A stretch of DNA of 64,000 nt from Flavobacterium granuli (GCF_900129705.1 NZ_FQWO01000001.1:1-64000), one strand, 5' to 3'; shown: positions 39,017-50,309, numbered from the stretch's first letter. The notes: generated by a model not told the origin, from the letters alone. A program made the numbers and translations.

Positions 39017-39047
39017 CAAATCTAACACTTCATTAGGTTTCTCACAA
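39017..39047 (-). promoter_or_regulatory. Promoter of the tRNA-Ser/Pro/Arg operon
   Basis: On the minus strand TTG (39047-39045), 20-base spacer, TAGATTTG (39024-39017), an exact match to the Bacteroidota consensus, about 46 bases before tRNA-Ser. Confidence 0.75.
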
Positions 39048-39225
39048 CTATTTTGACGACTTTTTTCAATATTTTTTCATTTTTTCACAAAATCAATTCA
39101 CAATCAAACACATAGGCCACAATAAAAATTGCATTTATTTTTGACAAAAATATAATACCCAAATCAAAATCAGATTTTATCTAAAAATGATTAAATTTGC
39201 TTGATAAACTAACATAATATAAATC

Positions 39226-40404
39226 ATGAACAAAAGAGTTGTTATCGTTTCTGCCGTTAGGACACCCATAGGAAGTTTTATGGGAGGATTATCCACTGTT
39301 TCTGCCCCAAAACTAGGTGCAGCAGCTATTAAAGGTGCTATAGACAAAATAAAATTAGATCCGAATTTAGTTGACGAAGTATATATGGGTAATGTTGTTC
39401 AGGCAGGCGTAGGACAAGCTCCCGCTCGTCAAGCAGCTTTGTTTGCCGGTTTGCCAAATTCTGTTAGTTGTACTACAATAAATAAAGTTTGCGCCTCAGG
39501 GATGAAATCTGTGATGATGGGCGCACAAGCCATCCAATGCGGAGATGCCGAAATTGTTATTGCCGGAGGGATGGAAAACATGAGTTTGATTCCGCATTAC
39601 CTAAACTTGAGAAACGGAACCAAATTTGGCCCTGCCACCATGGTTGACGGCATGCAAAAAGACGGCCTTACGGATGCTTATGATAATAATGCAATGGGTG
39701 TATGCGCCGATTTGTGCGCCGCCGAATATAATTTCACCAGAAAAGATCAGGATAATTATGCCATCCAATCCTATGAGCGTTCTGCAAAAGCATGGGAAAA
39801 CGGAAAATTTGACAACGAAATTGTCCCTGTAGCTGTACCTCAAAGGAAAGGAGATCCGATAATAGTATCTAAAGACGAAGAGTACACTAACGTAAAAATA
39901 GACCGAATTCCGACATTAAGTGCCGTTTTTACCAAGGACGGAACCGTAACTGCAGCCAATGCTTCAACAATCAATGATGGCGCTGCAGCAATAGTTTTAA
40001 TGAGTGAAGACAAAGCACTATCCCTAGGACTAAAACCTTTAGCTTACATCAGCAGTTATGCCGATGCCGCACAGGAACCAAAATGGTTTACTACCAGTCC
40101 CGCAAAAGCACTTCCTAAAGCTTTAGACAAAGCCGGAATAAACATTGGTGATGTAGACTATTTTGAATTTAATGAAGCCTTTGCCGTGGTAGGATTAGCC
40201 AATTCTAAAATTTTAGGTTTAGACAATGATAAAGTTAACGTTAATGGAGGTGCCGTTTCATTAGGACATCCTCTTGGTTGTTCTGGAGCAAGAATAATCG
40301 TCACTCTGTTAAACGTTTTAGAACAAAATAATGGAAAAATCGGAGCTGCTGCTATATGCAATGGCGGCGGTGGAGCTTCGGCAATTGTTATCGAAAGAAT
40401 TTAA
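39226..40404 (+). CDS. Acetyl-CoA C-acetyltransferase (thiolase)
   Basis: 392 aa thiolase. The acyl-accepting Cys89 is in TINKVCASGMKS, the His in NEAFAV-region and GHPLGCSGARI (near 345-355) and the C-terminal CNGGGGASAIVIERI complete the active site. It condenses or cleaves acetyl-CoA/acetoacetyl-CoA; both degradative (FadA) and biosynthetic (AtoB/PhaA) roles fit. No beta-oxidation or hydroxybutyrate genes are adjacent, so the role cannot be set. TAAATTTG at 39192-39199 may be its -7 box. Confidence 0.93.
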   Translation: MNKRVVIVSAVRTPIGSFMGGLSTVSAPKLGAAAIKGAIDKIKLDPNLVDEVYMGNVVQAGVGQAPARQAALFAGLPNSVSCTTINKVCASGMKSVMMGAQAIQCGDAEIVIAGGMENMSLIPHYLNLRNGTKFGPATMVDGMQKDGLTDAYDNNAMGVCADLCAAEYNFTRKDQDNYAIQSYERSAKAWENGKFDNEIVPVAVPQRKGDPIIVSKDEEYTNVKIDRIPTLSAVFTKDGTVTAANASTINDGAAAIVLMSEDKALSLGLKPLAYISSYADAAQEPKWFTTSPAKALPKALDKAGINIGDVDYFEFNEAFAVVGLANSKILGLDNDKVNVNGGAVSLGHPLGCSGARIIVTLLNVLEQNNGKIGAAAICNGGGGASAIVIERI

Positions 40405-40415
40405 AAACAAATACT

Positions 40416-40471
40416 ATGGTCTTTGACTTTGTTCCTACCAACGGAAACAAAAACAAAGACCATTTTTTTTC
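40416..40471 (+). terminator. Terminator after the thiolase gene
   Basis: ATGGTCTTTG / CAAAGACCAT outer stem enclosing a second stem TTTGTTCC / GGAAACAAA, followed by eight T. Confidence 0.85.
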
Positions 40472-40488
40472 AATATAAAAAAATCTAA

Positions 40489-41250
40489 ATGTTCGGAATT
40501 TGTAATCTGGCTATAATCCCGCTTCGGTTTGAACCTAGCGACAGAAGTGAAATCGTTTCCCAAGTCCTGTTTGGCGAACATTTTGAAATTTTGGAAAAGT
40601 CAAAACAATGGTCTCGCATTAAAACACAATACGATAGTTATGAGGGCTGGGTAGATTCTAAACAATACCAATTAATTTCTGAAGAAAACTACAATCAGTT
40701 ATCTGATGACGTGATTGTTTTGAATTCGGATTTAATAGAATACATCACTGCGCCGTCTAATTTATTGTTGCCCATTCCATTAGGTTCGTCCTTATCTTTT
40801 TTAAAAAACAAGGAAATAAATACCGCTCAATTTTATTTTGAAGGCACAACAACCCAAGGCATTAAAGACAAAAAAGAACTGATAAAAACCGCTTTTTTAT
40901 ACCTTAACGCTCCATATCTATGGGGAGGAAAAACTCCTTTTGGCATAGACTGTTCCGGTTTTACACAGATGGTTTACAAACTCAATGGATATAAATTATT
41001 CCGAGACGCATCGCAACAAGCCCTCCAAGGTGAAGCTCTAAGTTTTATAGAAGAAAGCGAGCCCGGAGATCTGGCTTTTTTTGATAACGAAGAAGGAAAC
41101 ATTACCCATGTGGGCATCATAATGGAAAACAATTACATCATTCATGCCAGCGGAAAAATAAGAATCGACAGATTAGATCACTTAGGGATTTACAATGCGG
41201 AAATCAATAAGCACACACACAAACTTAGGGTTATTAAAAAAATAATCTAA
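40489..41250 (+). CDS. SH3-domain NlpC/P60 (C40) cysteine peptidase
   Basis: 253 aa. N-terminal bacterial SH3-like region (about 1-62: CNLAIIPLRFEPSDRSEIVS), a second SH3-like linker, then the NlpC/P60 domain with Cys155 in FGIDCSGFTQ, His207 in THVGIIM and His219 in IIHASG. Cuts peptide stems of murein, commonly gamma-D-Glu to diamino-acid bonds. No signal peptide is visible; such homologues in Bacteroidota are thought to act on recycled muropeptides in the cytoplasm, which is inference. Confidence 0.9.
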   Translation: MFGICNLAIIPLRFEPSDRSEIVSQVLFGEHFEILEKSKQWSRIKTQYDSYEGWVDSKQYQLISEENYNQLSDDVIVLNSDLIEYITAPSNLLLPIPLGSSLSFLKNKEINTAQFYFEGTTTQGIKDKKELIKTAFLYLNAPYLWGGKTPFGIDCSGFTQMVYKLNGYKLFRDASQQALQGEALSFIEESEPGDLAFFDNEEGNITHVGIIMENNYIIHASGKIRIDRLDHLGIYNAEINKHTHKLRVIKKII

Positions 41251-41251
41251 A

Positions 41252-41291
41252 AAAAAACCTGTTTGAAAATAATTTCAAACAGGTTTTTTTA
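41252..41291. terminator. Bidirectional terminator
   Basis: AACCTGTTTGAAA / TTTCAAACAGGTT stem with A-run and T-run on either side, between the convergent C40 peptidase and TPR genes. Confidence 0.9.
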
Positions 41292-41308
41292 TCAATATCA
41301 ATCCGATT

Positions 41309-42577
41309 TTACATTTTAGCTTTCAATGCTTTATATTCTGTAGTCATCTCCAAAGCACTGTAAACGTTCAAAAGAGTTTTAGCCACATCTTCGTTTTTAG
41401 GATCTAATTCGTATCCTTTTTTAAGGAATGGAATTACGCTCTTAAATACATTTTCTCTCTTTAACTTCAACTCATCATAGCGCTTCATGTCTTTTGTAGA
41501 AGTACCTAATTTATTCATTTCATCAATAATAGGTCTTTCAGCTTCCAGTTTCAAAGCCGCTAAGTTGATATAAGCATTGATATAATCCGGCTTAATCTCA
41601 ATTGCACGCAAGTAATATTTCTCAGCCTCAGCCTTGTTATTTGCATTACCGCTGATTACTCCTAAATTAAAAACCAAATCAGCATCATTAGGGCTCTTCT
41701 CCAAAACCTCTCCAATTAACTTTTTGTAAGTTTCAAAGTCTTTAGTTTCCAGATACAAATTAGCTTCCGTTAATACTAATGAAGAATCTTCCGGGTTTAA
41801 TTTTCTAGCTTCAGAAACTGCTTTTTTAGCTTCTTCAATCTTTCCATTTTGAACCAAAATCAAAGCTATATTCTTGTATATCTCTCCTCTTTTTGAAGGA
41901 ACAACCTCAGTTTTTGGTTTTTCATGCGTTCCCAATTTCACCATTTTATCTCTTTCTTGCGCAGTAGCAAAAAGATCTTCCTGACCACTTACTTTATTAA
42001 CTGCTAAATAATTTGTAGCCTTTCCTGAATAATTCAGTTTTTTCAAAACATCATACAATTCCAATGCTTTATCATACTCTTTAGAATTAACATAAGTAGA
42101 TGCGGCATAATACAAATTGATGGTGTCTTTTTTGTCTAACAAATAAGCATCATATAATTTTTTGGCGCTTTCAGAATGTTTTTCAACCTTAGAATCAGCA
42201 ATAGCACCATTGATCAGCTTATTTTTTATATCTGTTATAGAGGTTGCAGCCTGAGTAGAATACTTTACTTTACCAGACTCTTTTTCTACAGCAATCAACT
42301 CCTGATAAGCCGCAGCAGCGGTACTTAAATTTTTATCCGTATCAATATTTTTATTAGCCAATTCCAAAAACGTATTTCCTTTTATAAAGAAAAACAATGC
42401 TTTCTCTGCCTCAGCAGCATTGGTAACTAAATATTCTGCACCTTGCAAAATTGTTGCTGCTTCTTGAGCCTCCCCTTTTTTTAGCGCTTTTTCAGCTGCT
42501 TTAATTTGATCCTTTTGAGCAAAAGTAGCTACCGATATCAATAAAGCTGATGCTAGTATTACATATTTACTTTTCAT
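41309..42577 (-). CDS. Tetratricopeptide-repeat secreted protein
   Basis: 422 aa from the ATG at 42577 (MKSKYVILASALLISVATFA), which opens a signal peptide; a TTG 9 bases upstream is less likely. Helical repeats, including AEKYYLRAIEIKPDYINAYI and EAKKAVSEARKLNPEDSSLV, are TPRs. TPR proteins act as scaffolds in complexes. It follows gyrA by 53 bases on the same strand; this gyrA-TPR order is seen in other Flavobacteriia, but no functional link is known to me. Confidence 0.85.
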   Translation of the reverse strand: MKSKYVILASALLISVATFAQKDQIKAAEKALKKGEAQEAATILQGAEYLVTNAAEAEKALFFFIKGNTFLELANKNIDTDKNLSTAAAAYQELIAVEKESGKVKYSTQAATSITDIKNKLINGAIADSKVEKHSESAKKLYDAYLLDKKDTINLYYAASTYVNSKEYDKALELYDVLKKLNYSGKATNYLAVNKVSGQEDLFATAQERDKMVKLGTHEKPKTEVVPSKRGEIYKNIALILVQNGKIEEAKKAVSEARKLNPEDSSLVLTEANLYLETKDFETYKKLIGEVLEKSPNDADLVFNLGVISGNANNKAEAEKYYLRAIEIKPDYINAYINLAALKLEAERPIIDEMNKLGTSTKDMKRYDELKLKRENVFKSVIPFLKKGYELDPKNEDVAKTLLNVYSALEMTTEYKALKAKM

Positions 42578-42630
42578 AAAATTCAATTTTTGTATTTAAT
42601 AATTATTCTTGTTTATTCAATATTTACAGC

Positions 42631-45279
42631 TTAAGCTTCATCATCAGAATCCTCTTCTTCAGCTTCCTCATCCAGTTCTTCCTCTTCATCATCTTCGTCT
42701 TCATCATCTTCTAAAACTCCGTCATCTTCTAAAACTTCCAATACCGGTTTTACTCTTTCGATTGCTTCAGTTTCTACAACATTACCATCTTCATCAACCA
42801 CCACTTCAGCAACATCATCTTTCATTACTTTTGTAACAGCAGCGATAGAGTCCTTACCTTTAAGATTAATTAATTTAACCCCTTGAGTGGCACGTCCCAT
42901 AACCCTTAAATCTTCAATAGCCATTCTGATAGTCAAGCCTGATTTGTTGATAATCATTAAATCATCGGCATCCGTAACGGCACTGATAGAGATTAATTTT
43001 CCTGTTTTTTCAGTAATATTCAAGGTTTTGACACCTTTCCCACCACGGTTTGTAATTCTATAAACATCCTCACCATCTTCGTCAACTAATTTGGTACGTT
43101 TACCGTATCCGTTTTCGGTTACCACTAAAATTTGTGAATCATTTATATCGTCTTTATCAACAGTAACCATACCAATTACTTCATCAGTATCATCTTTAAG
43201 AGTAATTCCGCGAACTCCCGATGCTGTTCTTCCCATCGGACGGGTTTTAGTTTCCTCAAAACGAACTAATTTACCCGATTTTACCGCTAAAATAATTTGA
43301 CTTTCACCATTGGTCAATTTTGCCTCTAATAATTCATCGCCTTCTTTAATGGTAATTGCAGCGACACCATTTACTCTAGGTTTAGAATATTTCTCTAAAG
43401 ATGTTTTCTTAACCTGACCTTTTTTAGTGACCATAACTAAGTTATGACTCTTAATATACTCCTGATCTTTCAAGTCTTGAGTACAAATAAATGCTTTTAC
43501 TTTATCGTCACTTTCTATATTGATCAAATTCTGGATTGCTCTACCTTTGGCTGTTTTACTTCCTTCAGGGATTTCATACACACGCATCCAGAAACATTTT
43601 CCTTTTTGAGTAAAGAACATCATATATTGGTGGTTAGTAGCCACAAACATGTGCTCTAAGAAATCTTGATCTCTTGTTCCGGCACTTTTTTGACCAACCC
43701 CACCTCTATTTTGGGTTTTGTATTCAGACAAATTAGTACGCTTGATGTAACCTGCATGAGATATTGTGATCACCACATTCTCATCAGCAATTAAATCTTC
43801 AATACTTACATCGCCTCCTGAATATTCAATTATAGAACGACGCTCATCTCCATATTTTTCACGAATTTCAACTAGCTCTTCTTTAATCAAATTGGTTCTT
43901 AAATCAACATCGGCTAATAAAGCTTTCAAATGCTCGATTAACTTCATCAATTCCTCATACTCTGCTCTTAATTTATCTTGTTCCAGACCTGTTAACTGGC
44001 GCAAACGCATCTCAACAATAGCACGTGCCTGAATATCAGACAATTTAAATCTTTCGATTAATTTTTCACGAGCTTCTTCTGTATTCTTAGAGCCTCTGAT
44101 CAGGGCAATTACTTCGTCAATATTATCTGAAGCAATAATTAAACCTTCAAGAATATGCGCTCTCTCTTCTGCTTTACGCAATTCGAATTGTGTTCTACGA
44201 ACTACAACATCGTGACGGTGCTCAATAAAATAATGAATCATATCTTTTAGATTCAACATTTGTGGGCGCCCTTTTACTAATGCAATATTATTAACACTAA
44301 ATGAAGATTGTAGCTGTGTGTACTTATAAAGCGTGTTTAAAACAACATTTGGAGTTGCATCTCGTTTCAAAATATAAACGATACGCATACCGTTTCTATC
44401 TGATTCGTCGCGAATGTTAGCAATTCCTTCAATTTTCTTTTCATTAACCAAGTCAGCTGTACGCTTAATCATATCGGCTTTATTCACCTGATATGGAATT
44501 TCAGTAACGATGATTGATTCTCTTCCGTCAACTTCTTCAAAACCAACCTTGGCACGCATTACAACACGACCTCTTCCTGTTTTGAAAGCTTCACGCACGC
44601 CTTCATAACCATATATAACACCTCCAGTTGGAAAATCTGGTGCTTTAATATGATTCATCAATTCGTCAATTTCAATATCATTATTATCTAAATACGCCAA
44701 GGTACCATTGATAACTTCCGTTAAATTGTGTGGAGGCATATTAGTTGCCATACCTACCGCAATTCCAGTCGCTCCATTTACTAACAAAGTTGGAACTCTA
44801 GTTGGCATTACTTTTGGCTCATACAAAGTATCATCAAAGTTTAGTTGAAAATCAACCGTTTCTTTTTCGATATCTGCCATGATTTCTTCCGAAATCTTTT
44901 TCATTCTGGCCTCAGTATAACGCATGGCTGCCGGGCTATCCCCATCAACAGAACCAAAGTTACCTTGACCATCCACTAATAAATAACGCATGCTCCATTC
45001 TTGAGCCATACGAACCATAGCGTCATAAACGGATGTATCTCCATGTGGGTGATACTTTCCTAAAACTTCTCCGACAATTCTAGCGGATTTTTTATGGGCT
45101 TTATTTGAAAAAACTCCTAAATCATACATTCCATAAAGAACTCTTCGATGCACTGGTTTCAAACCATCTCTAACATCTGGAAGCGCCCTTGATACAATTA
45201 CTGACATTGAGTAATCAATGTAAGCTGATTTCATTTCATCTTCTATGTTAATAGGAATTAACTTTTCTCCTTCAGACAT
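42631..45279 (-). CDS. gyrA: DNA gyrase subunit A
   Basis: 882 aa. The catalytic Tyr121 is in [10 protein letters not shown]; the quinolone-determining region reads [18 protein letters not shown] at 76-93; the GyrA box variant [12 protein letters not shown] lies in the C-terminal beta-pinwheel, which separates gyrase from topoisomerase IV. The pinwheel is complete. The last 35 residues are almost all Asp and Glu, an acidic tail like those known to modulate DNA wrapping. At the site equivalent to E. coli Ser83 there is Thr82. Confidence 0.97.
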   Translation of the reverse strand: MSEGEKLIPINIEDEMKSAYIDYSMSVIVSRALPDVRDGLKPVHRRVLYGMYDLGVFSNKAHKKSARIVGEVLGKYHPHGDTSVYDAMVRMAQEWSMRYLLVDGQGNFGSVDGDSPAAMRYTEARMKKISEEIMADIEKETVDFQLNFDDTLYEPKVMPTRVPTLLVNGATGIAVGMATNMPPHNLTEVINGTLAYLDNNDIEIDELMNHIKAPDFPTGGVIYGYEGVREAFKTGRGRVVMRAKVGFEEVDGRESIIVTEIPYQVNKADMIKRTADLVNEKKIEGIANIRDESDRNGMRIVYILKRDATPNVVLNTLYKYTQLQSSFSVNNIALVKGRPQMLNLKDMIHYFIEHRHDVVVRRTQFELRKAEERAHILEGLIIASDNIDEVIALIRGSKNTEEAREKLIERFKLSDIQARAIVEMRLRQLTGLEQDKLRAEYEELMKLIEHLKALLADVDLRTNLIKEELVEIREKYGDERRSIIEYSGGDVSIEDLIADENVVITISHAGYIKRTNLSEYKTQNRGGVGQKSAGTRDQDFLEHMFVATNHQYMMFFTQKGKCFWMRVYEIPEGSKTAKGRAIQNLINIESDDKVKAFICTQDLKDQEYIKSHNLVMVTKKGQVKKTSLEKYSKPRVNGVAAITIKEGDELLEAKLTNGESQIILAVKSGKLVRFEETKTRPMGRTASGVRGITLKDDTDEVIGMVTVDKDDINDSQILVVTENGYGKRTKLVDEDGEDVYRITNRGGKGVKTLNITEKTGKLISISAVTDADDLMIINKSGLTIRMAIEDLRVMGRATQGVKLINLKGKDSIAAVTKVMKDDVAEVVVDEDGNVVETEAIERVKPVLEVLEDDGVLEDDEDEDDEEEELDEEAEEEDSDDEA

Positions 45280-45484
45280 AAGTTGTTATATTAAAAAATT
45301 ATATTAGTTTCAAAACGTGCCAATATACGTCTTTTAGAAATTCTTAAAGGTATATTTACTCATTAATTTCAATGATTTATTAACAAATAAACATTGTTTT
45401 TGTTTACTAAATTAAGGCTGATTTCATGTTATTCTATCGTTTTTTTTGTCTCTTAGCTGACATGATTTCATAAAGGAATGATTT

Positions 45485-45515
45485 TTGTTTTTAATTACTG
45501 AAATCACTAAATTTA
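45485..45515 (+). promoter_or_regulatory. Promoter of clpC
   Basis: TTG at 45485-45487, 20-base spacer, TAAATTTA at 45508-45515. Transcription would begin near 45521, which rules out any clpC start upstream of the ATG at 45533. Confidence 0.65.
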
Positions 45516-45532
45516 CATATACCAAATATATT

Positions 45533-48082
45533 ATGGATGATAATTTTTCACCTAGAGTAAAAGACGTTATTACCTATAGCAAAGAAGAAGCTTTGCGATT
45601 GGGACATGACTTTATAGGAACCGAGCATTTAATGCTGGGCATCCTTAGAGATGGTAATGGTAAGGCAATTCAAATATTAAACAACCTTTCAGTTGATCTA
45701 GACCATTTACGCAAGAAAGTAGAAATCCTAAGCCCAGCAAGCCCTAGCATAGATACTAATATAGAAAAGAAAAACCTGCACCTGACACGCCAAGCTGAGC
45801 GTGCTTTAAAAACCACTTTCTTAGAAGCAAAAGTTTTCCAAAGCTCCTCTATCAGCACGGCACATTTATTATTGTGCATTTTAAGAAACGAAAACGATCC
45901 AACAACCAAGCTACTCAATAAATTAAAGATTGATTACGACGTAGCTAAAGAACAATATCTAAATATGACTCCAAACGAAGACGATTTTTTAGAGAACTTG
46001 CCCAAAGCGAGCGACTCTTATAATGACGATTTAGGACAAGATGACAGTCTGAAAGAAGGGAATTTCAATAATCCGGCTAACAAATCAAACAAGAAATCCA
46101 AAACACCTGTTTTAGATAATTTTGGAAGAGATTTGACCGAAATGGCCGAAGAAGGAAAACTAGACCCTGTTGTAGGACGCGAGAAAGAAATTGAACGCGT
46201 TTGTCAAATTTTGAGCCGTCGTAAAAAGAACAACCCACTTCTTATTGGAGAACCTGGAGTTGGAAAATCAGCCATTGCCGAAGGCCTAGCCTTACGCATC
46301 ATTCAAAAGAAAGTTTCCCGCATCTTATTCAATAAACGCGTCGTAACCTTAGATTTAGCCAGCCTTGTCGCCGGAACTAAATACCGCGGACAATTTGAAG
46401 AGCGCATGAAAGCAGTGATGAATGAATTGGAAAAAAATGACGATATCATTCTTTTTATTGACGAAATTCATACCATTGTTGGTGCTGGTGGAGCTACAGG
46501 TTCATTGGATGCTTCAAACATGTTTAAACCGGCTTTAGCCAGAGGAGAAATCCAATGTATTGGCGCAACAACACTAGATGAATACAGACAATACATTGAA
46601 AAAGACGGCGCTTTAGAAAGACGTTTTCAAAAAATAATTGTTGAACCAACATCTGTAGAAGAAACGATTACCATTTTGAACAATGTAAAAAACAAATACG
46701 AAGACCACCACAATGTCACTTATTCGGCAGAAGCGATTGAAGCTTGCGTAAAGCTAACGGATCGCTATATGTCTGAACGATTCTTACCAGACAAGGCTAT
46801 TGATGCTTTGGACGAGGCGGGTTCGCGTGTGCATATCACCAATATTGAAGTTCCTAAAAAGATTCTGGATCTAGAACGTCAATTAGAAGATATTAGAGAG
46901 TTGAAAAATGTAGTTGTTAAAAAGCAAAAATACGAAGAAGCAGCGAAACTTCGCGATGACGAGAAACGCATTGAAAAAGACCTCGCTATTGCCCAAGAAC
47001 AATGGGAAGAAGATGCTAAGAACAATCGTATTGAAGTTACAGAAGACAATGTGGCCGATGTAGTTTCTATGATGACCGGAATACCGGTAAATCGTATTGC
47101 CCAAACCGAAAGCAACAAACTGGCCAAATTACCGGAGTTAATTGAAAGCAAAGTAATAGGTCAAAAAGAAGCCGTTTTAAAAATTGCTCGTGCCATACAA
47201 AGAAATCGCGCAGGTCTAAAAGATCCAAACCGACCAATTGGTTCATTTATTTTCCTGGGACAAACAGGAGTTGGAAAAACACAACTAGCCAAAGTACTCG
47301 CCAAAGAATTATTTGATTCTGAGGATGCACTGATACGAATTGACATGAGCGAATACATGGAAAAATTCGCCATCTCCCGTTTGGTTGGAGCACCTCCAGG
47401 CTATGTAGGCTATGAAGAAGGTGGGCAATTAACCGAAAAAGTTCGCAGAAAACCTTATTGTGTAGTCTTATTGGATGAGATTGAAAAAGCACATCCAGAC
47501 GTCTTCAATATGTTGTTACAAGTATTAGACGACGGTTTTTTAACCGATAGCTTAGGTCGAAAAATTGATTTCAAGAACACTATAATTATCATGACTTCTA
47601 ATGTAGGAGCCAGACAATTAAAAGATTTCGGTCAAGGAGTTGGTTTTGGAACTGCTGCAAGAACTGCAAATGCCGAGGATAACTCGAAAAGCATCATTGA
47701 AAATGCGTTAAAGAAAACCTTTGCTCCTGAATTTTTAAATCGAATTGATGACGTAATTGTATTCAACACGCTAGAAAAACATGACATTGATTTGATTATC
47801 GAAATTGAATTGAAAAAATTATATGCCAGAATAGCCGACTTAGGATACCACTTGAGTCTTTCCGATAAAGCCAAAGCGTTTATTGCCGAAAAAGGATTTG
47901 ACAAGCAATTTGGAGCAAGACCGCTAAAAAGAGCTATTCAAAAATATGTAGAAGATACACTTGCCGAAGAGATTATCACTTCTAAAATTGCTTCTGGCGA
48001 CGAAATCTTCATGGATATCGAAGAAGGCGCTCAAGAATTGACGGTAAAAATAAAAAAAGCAATTGAGCCAACTAATCTGTAG
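45533..48082 (+). CDS. clpC: ATP-dependent Clp protease ATP-binding subunit ClpC
   Basis: 849 aa AAA+ unfoldase. Clp N-domain at about 1-145 ([20 protein letters not shown]), first AAA+ domain with Walker A GEPGVGKS and Walker B LFIDEIHT, a UVR-containing middle domain ([20 protein letters not shown]), and a second AAA+ domain with GQTGVGKT and [13 protein letters not shown]. The short UVR-type middle domain places it in ClpC rather than ClpB. The ATG at 45533 is the start; a TTG at 45485 in the same frame lies inside the promoter. Confidence 0.95.
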   Translation: MDDNFSPRVKDVITYSKEEALRLGHDFIGTEHLMLGILRDGNGKAIQILNNLSVDLDHLRKKVEILSPASPSIDTNIEKKNLHLTRQAERALKTTFLEAKVFQSSSISTAHLLLCILRNENDPTTKLLNKLKIDYDVAKEQYLNMTPNEDDFLENLPKASDSYNDDLGQDDSLKEGNFNNPANKSNKKSKTPVLDNFGRDLTEMAEEGKLDPVVGREKEIERVCQILSRRKKNNPLLIGEPGVGKSAIAEGLALRIIQKKVSRILFNKRVVTLDLASLVAGTKYRGQFEERMKAVMNELEKNDDIILFIDEIHTIVGAGGATGSLDASNMFKPALARGEIQCIGATTLDEYRQYIEKDGALERRFQKIIVEPTSVEETITILNNVKNKYEDHHNVTYSAEAIEACVKLTDRYMSERFLPDKAIDALDEAGSRVHITNIEVPKKILDLERQLEDIRELKNVVVKKQKYEEAAKLRDDEKRIEKDLAIAQEQWEEDAKNNRIEVTEDNVADVVSMMTGIPVNRIAQTESNKLAKLPELIESKVIGQKEAVLKIARAIQRNRAGLKDPNRPIGSFIFLGQTGVGKTQLAKVLAKELFDSEDALIRIDMSEYMEKFAISRLVGAPPGYVGYEEGGQLTEKVRRKPYCVVLLDEIEKAHPDVFNMLLQVLDDGFLTDSLGRKIDFKNTIIIMTSNVGARQLKDFGQGVGFGTAARTANAEDNSKSIIENALKKTFAPEFLNRIDDVIVFNTLEKHDIDLIIEIELKKLYARIADLGYHLSLSDKAKAFIAEKGFDKQFGARPLKRAIQKYVEDTLAEEIITSKIASGDEIFMDIEEGAQELTVKIKKAIEPTNL

Positions 48083-48104
48083 CTAATTCTATCTGCAGCA
48101 ACCC

Positions 48105-48145
48105 AATAAGCCCGTTACGTTTTTATAACATAACGGGCTTATTCT
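48105..48145 (+). terminator. Terminator after clpC
   Basis: AATAAGCCCGTTA / TAACGGGCTTATT stem, 13 bp, with a T-rich tail. Confidence 0.85.
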
Positions 48146-48221
48146 TTATAGAAATTAAACCTTTTTTAAAAACAAATATTTACATTTGGTTTTTATAAAA
48201 CAGTCTAAACAAAATTGATAT

Positions 48222-49592
48222 ATGTCTCAAAACAAAGTTATACTTGGCAGCGAAGAATGGTGTTCATTTCCTGAATTAGGAATTCCTACAATCAAAGCCC
48301 GTGTAGATTCAGGAGCTAAGACCTCTGCTTTACATGCCATAAACATAGCTCCGTTCATTAAAAACGACACTAATTGGGTTAAATTTGACATCAACCCTAT
48401 CCAAAACAACTTAAAGACCGTAATCCATTGTGAAGCGCCGCTAATTGACAAAAGAATCGTAAAAAGCTCTAGTGGATTTAGAGAACAACGTTACGTTATT
48501 CAGACTTCCTTGAAGATTGGTGATTCAAATTGGCCTATAGAAATGACATTAACCAATAGAGATTCTATGGGTTTCAGAATGCTTTTGGGCAGGGAAGCCA
48601 TGAGCGGAAGGGTTCTTGTTGATCCGGAACAAAAATATCTTTTAGGACAACCCACATCAGACAGCCTCAAAGAATTATATAAAAATTCCGAGAAAGCCAG
48701 TTCAGGTCTTCGCATTGGTGTTTTGGCCAGCAATCCTGAACTGTACAGTAACAAACGAATCATGGAAGCTGGCGAAATGCGCGGACACGAAATGCATTTT
48801 TTGAACATCAAGGAATGCTACATGAAACTAGATGCAAAAACACCTGAAATTCATTACAGAGGAGGAATAATTTTAAATCAATTTGATGCTATTATCCCAA
48901 GAATAAGGCCTAGTATCACTTTTTATGGTTGTGCTTTAACAAGACAGTTTGAAGCATTAAAAGTCTTCTGTTTGAATTCAGCATCAGCAATCACCCAATC
49001 GCGTGATAAATTATTCTCTTTACAACTACTGCTCAATAGCGGAATAGGAATACCAACAACCGGTTTTGCTAATTCTCCTTTAGATACCAACGATTTGATA
49101 AAAATGGTTGGAGGCCCACCTTTAATCGTAAAATTACTCGAAGGAACTCAGGGAAAAGGAGTTGTATTAGCCGAAACTAAAAAAGCGGCCGAAAGTGTAA
49201 TTAATGCTTTCAAAAGTCTAAATGCCAACATATTAGTCCAAGAATTCATCAAAGAAGCTAACGGAAAAGACATTCGTTGTTTTGTAATAGACGGCAAAGT
49301 AGTAGCCTCCATTCAGCGTGAGGCCATGCCTGGAGAATTCAGAGCCAATATCCATCTTGGAGGAACCGCATCAGTAATAAAAGCAACCAGCGAAGAAAAG
49401 CGCATCGCCATAAAAGCAGCCAAAGCAATGGACTTAAAAGTGGCAGGTGTTGATATCATTCGCTCTTCCAAAGGTCCTTTATTATTGGAAGTGAATTCTT
49501 CCCCGGGGTTAGAAGGAATAGAAGGAGCTACAAACAAAGACATTGCAGGTGAAATGATTAGAGCCATAGAGAAAAATTTCAAACTAAAATAG
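48222..49592 (+). CDS. Fusion of retropepsin-like RimB/DUF785 domain and RimK-type ATP-grasp ligase
   Basis: 456 aa. Residues about 1-145 form an aspartic-peptidase-like domain of the RimB/DUF785 (ATP-dependent zinc protease) family, with [15 protein letters not shown] and [13 protein letters not shown]. Residues about 165-456 are a RimK-like ATP-grasp ligase ([48 protein letters not shown]). RimK adds glutamates to the C-terminus of ribosomal protein S6 or to other acceptors; RimB-type peptidases trim them. Having both in one chain couples the opposed activities. The acceptor in this organism is not known. Confidence 0.88.
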   Translation: MSQNKVILGSEEWCSFPELGIPTIKARVDSGAKTSALHAINIAPFIKNDTNWVKFDINPIQNNLKTVIHCEAPLIDKRIVKSSSGFREQRYVIQTSLKIGDSNWPIEMTLTNRDSMGFRMLLGREAMSGRVLVDPEQKYLLGQPTSDSLKELYKNSEKASSGLRIGVLASNPELYSNKRIMEAGEMRGHEMHFLNIKECYMKLDAKTPEIHYRGGIILNQFDAIIPRIRPSITFYGCALTRQFEALKVFCLNSASAITQSRDKLFSLQLLLNSGIGIPTTGFANSPLDTNDLIKMVGGPPLIVKLLEGTQGKGVVLAETKKAAESVINAFKSLNANILVQEFIKEANGKDIRCFVIDGKVVASIQREAMPGEFRANIHLGGTASVIKATSEEKRIAIKAAKAMDLKVAGVDIIRSSKGPLLLEVNSSPGLEGIEGATNKDIAGEMIRAIEKNFKLK

Positions 49593-49667
49593 TTTTAAAT
49601 TGTTCATTCTCTGCTGCAGAGTACAATCTGCTATGGATTTGAACACCGAGACTGAACATTTAAAAAT

Positions 49668-50183
49668 ATGAACCCCTATCTTGACATCATTATCCGAAGT
49701 ACAAGCGTATACCTATTTATGCTGATTGCGTTGCGCTTATTTGGCAAAAAAGAATTATCGCAGCTTAATACAGCCGATGTTATTCTGATTTTACTGATAA
49801 GCAATGCCGTTCAAAATGCCATGGTAGGAAACAACAGTAGTCTTTGGGGCGGTTTAGCAGCTGCAATAGTGCTTTTTACAATCAATTATATTTTTAAAAA
49901 ATTGATGTATCGCTATCCAAAAATAAGTGATTTGATGCAAGACAAACCCGAAATCCTCATTCACAACGGAAATCTGGATTTTAAGACCTTAAGCAAATTA
50001 AATATCACATCCGAAGAATTAAAAGAAGCCATGAGGGAACATGGAGTCGAACATTTTACAGATGTAAAGCTGGCTATGCTTGAAATTGACGGAAATATCA
50101 GTATTATTTCCGGAGAAAAGCAACTTCGTCAAACCCACTTTAAAAGAAGACGCATTCATAAAAATTTAAGCGGAATCAATTAA
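49668..50183 (+). CDS. DUF421 (YetF/YcaP-type) membrane protein
   Basis: 171 aa. Two or three N-terminal transmembrane helices (to about residue 82) precede the small DUF421 domain (PEILIHNGNLDFKTLSKLNI, VKLAMLEIDGNISIIS). Function is unknown in general; Bacillus relatives are expressed in spores or under stress. It lies 75 bases after the RimK fusion. Confidence 0.85.
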   Translation: MNPYLDIIIRSTSVYLFMLIALRLFGKKELSQLNTADVILILLISNAVQNAMVGNNSSLWGGLAAAIVLFTINYIFKKLMYRYPKISDLMQDKPEILIHNGNLDFKTLSKLNITSEELKEAMREHGVEHFTDVKLAMLEIDGNISIISGEKQLRQTHFKRRRIHKNLSGIN

Positions 50184-50309
50184 AAAAGAGCTTTCCATCC
50201 AAAGCAAATCTAACGGATGAACGATAACTTTAATTTTAAGCTCTGAACCTAGAGAAAAAACATGATTAACGCCTGAACTTTTTATCAAGGCTACTTGGCC
50301 TAAAATCAT
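50166..50309 (-). CDS. Small minus-strand ORF, unknown, doubtful
   Basis: 47 codons from an ATG at 50309 to a TAA ending at 50166, overlapping the end of the DUF421 gene by 18 bases. The frame stays open a further 14 codons upstream. The peptide (MILGQVALIKSSGVNHVFSL, then GSELKIKVIVHPLDLLWMES) has protein-like composition and could be a remnant or a small gene, but I see no family or ribosome-binding site. Confidence 0.2.
   Translation of the reverse strand: MILGQVALIKSSGVNHVFSLGSELKIKVIVHPLDLLWMESSFLIDSA

Noticed and set aside
45312-45323. A sigma-54-like -24 element (TTGGCACG on the minus strand) upstream of gyrA
   Set aside because: The required GC at -12 is absent at the right spacing, so only half the motif is present.
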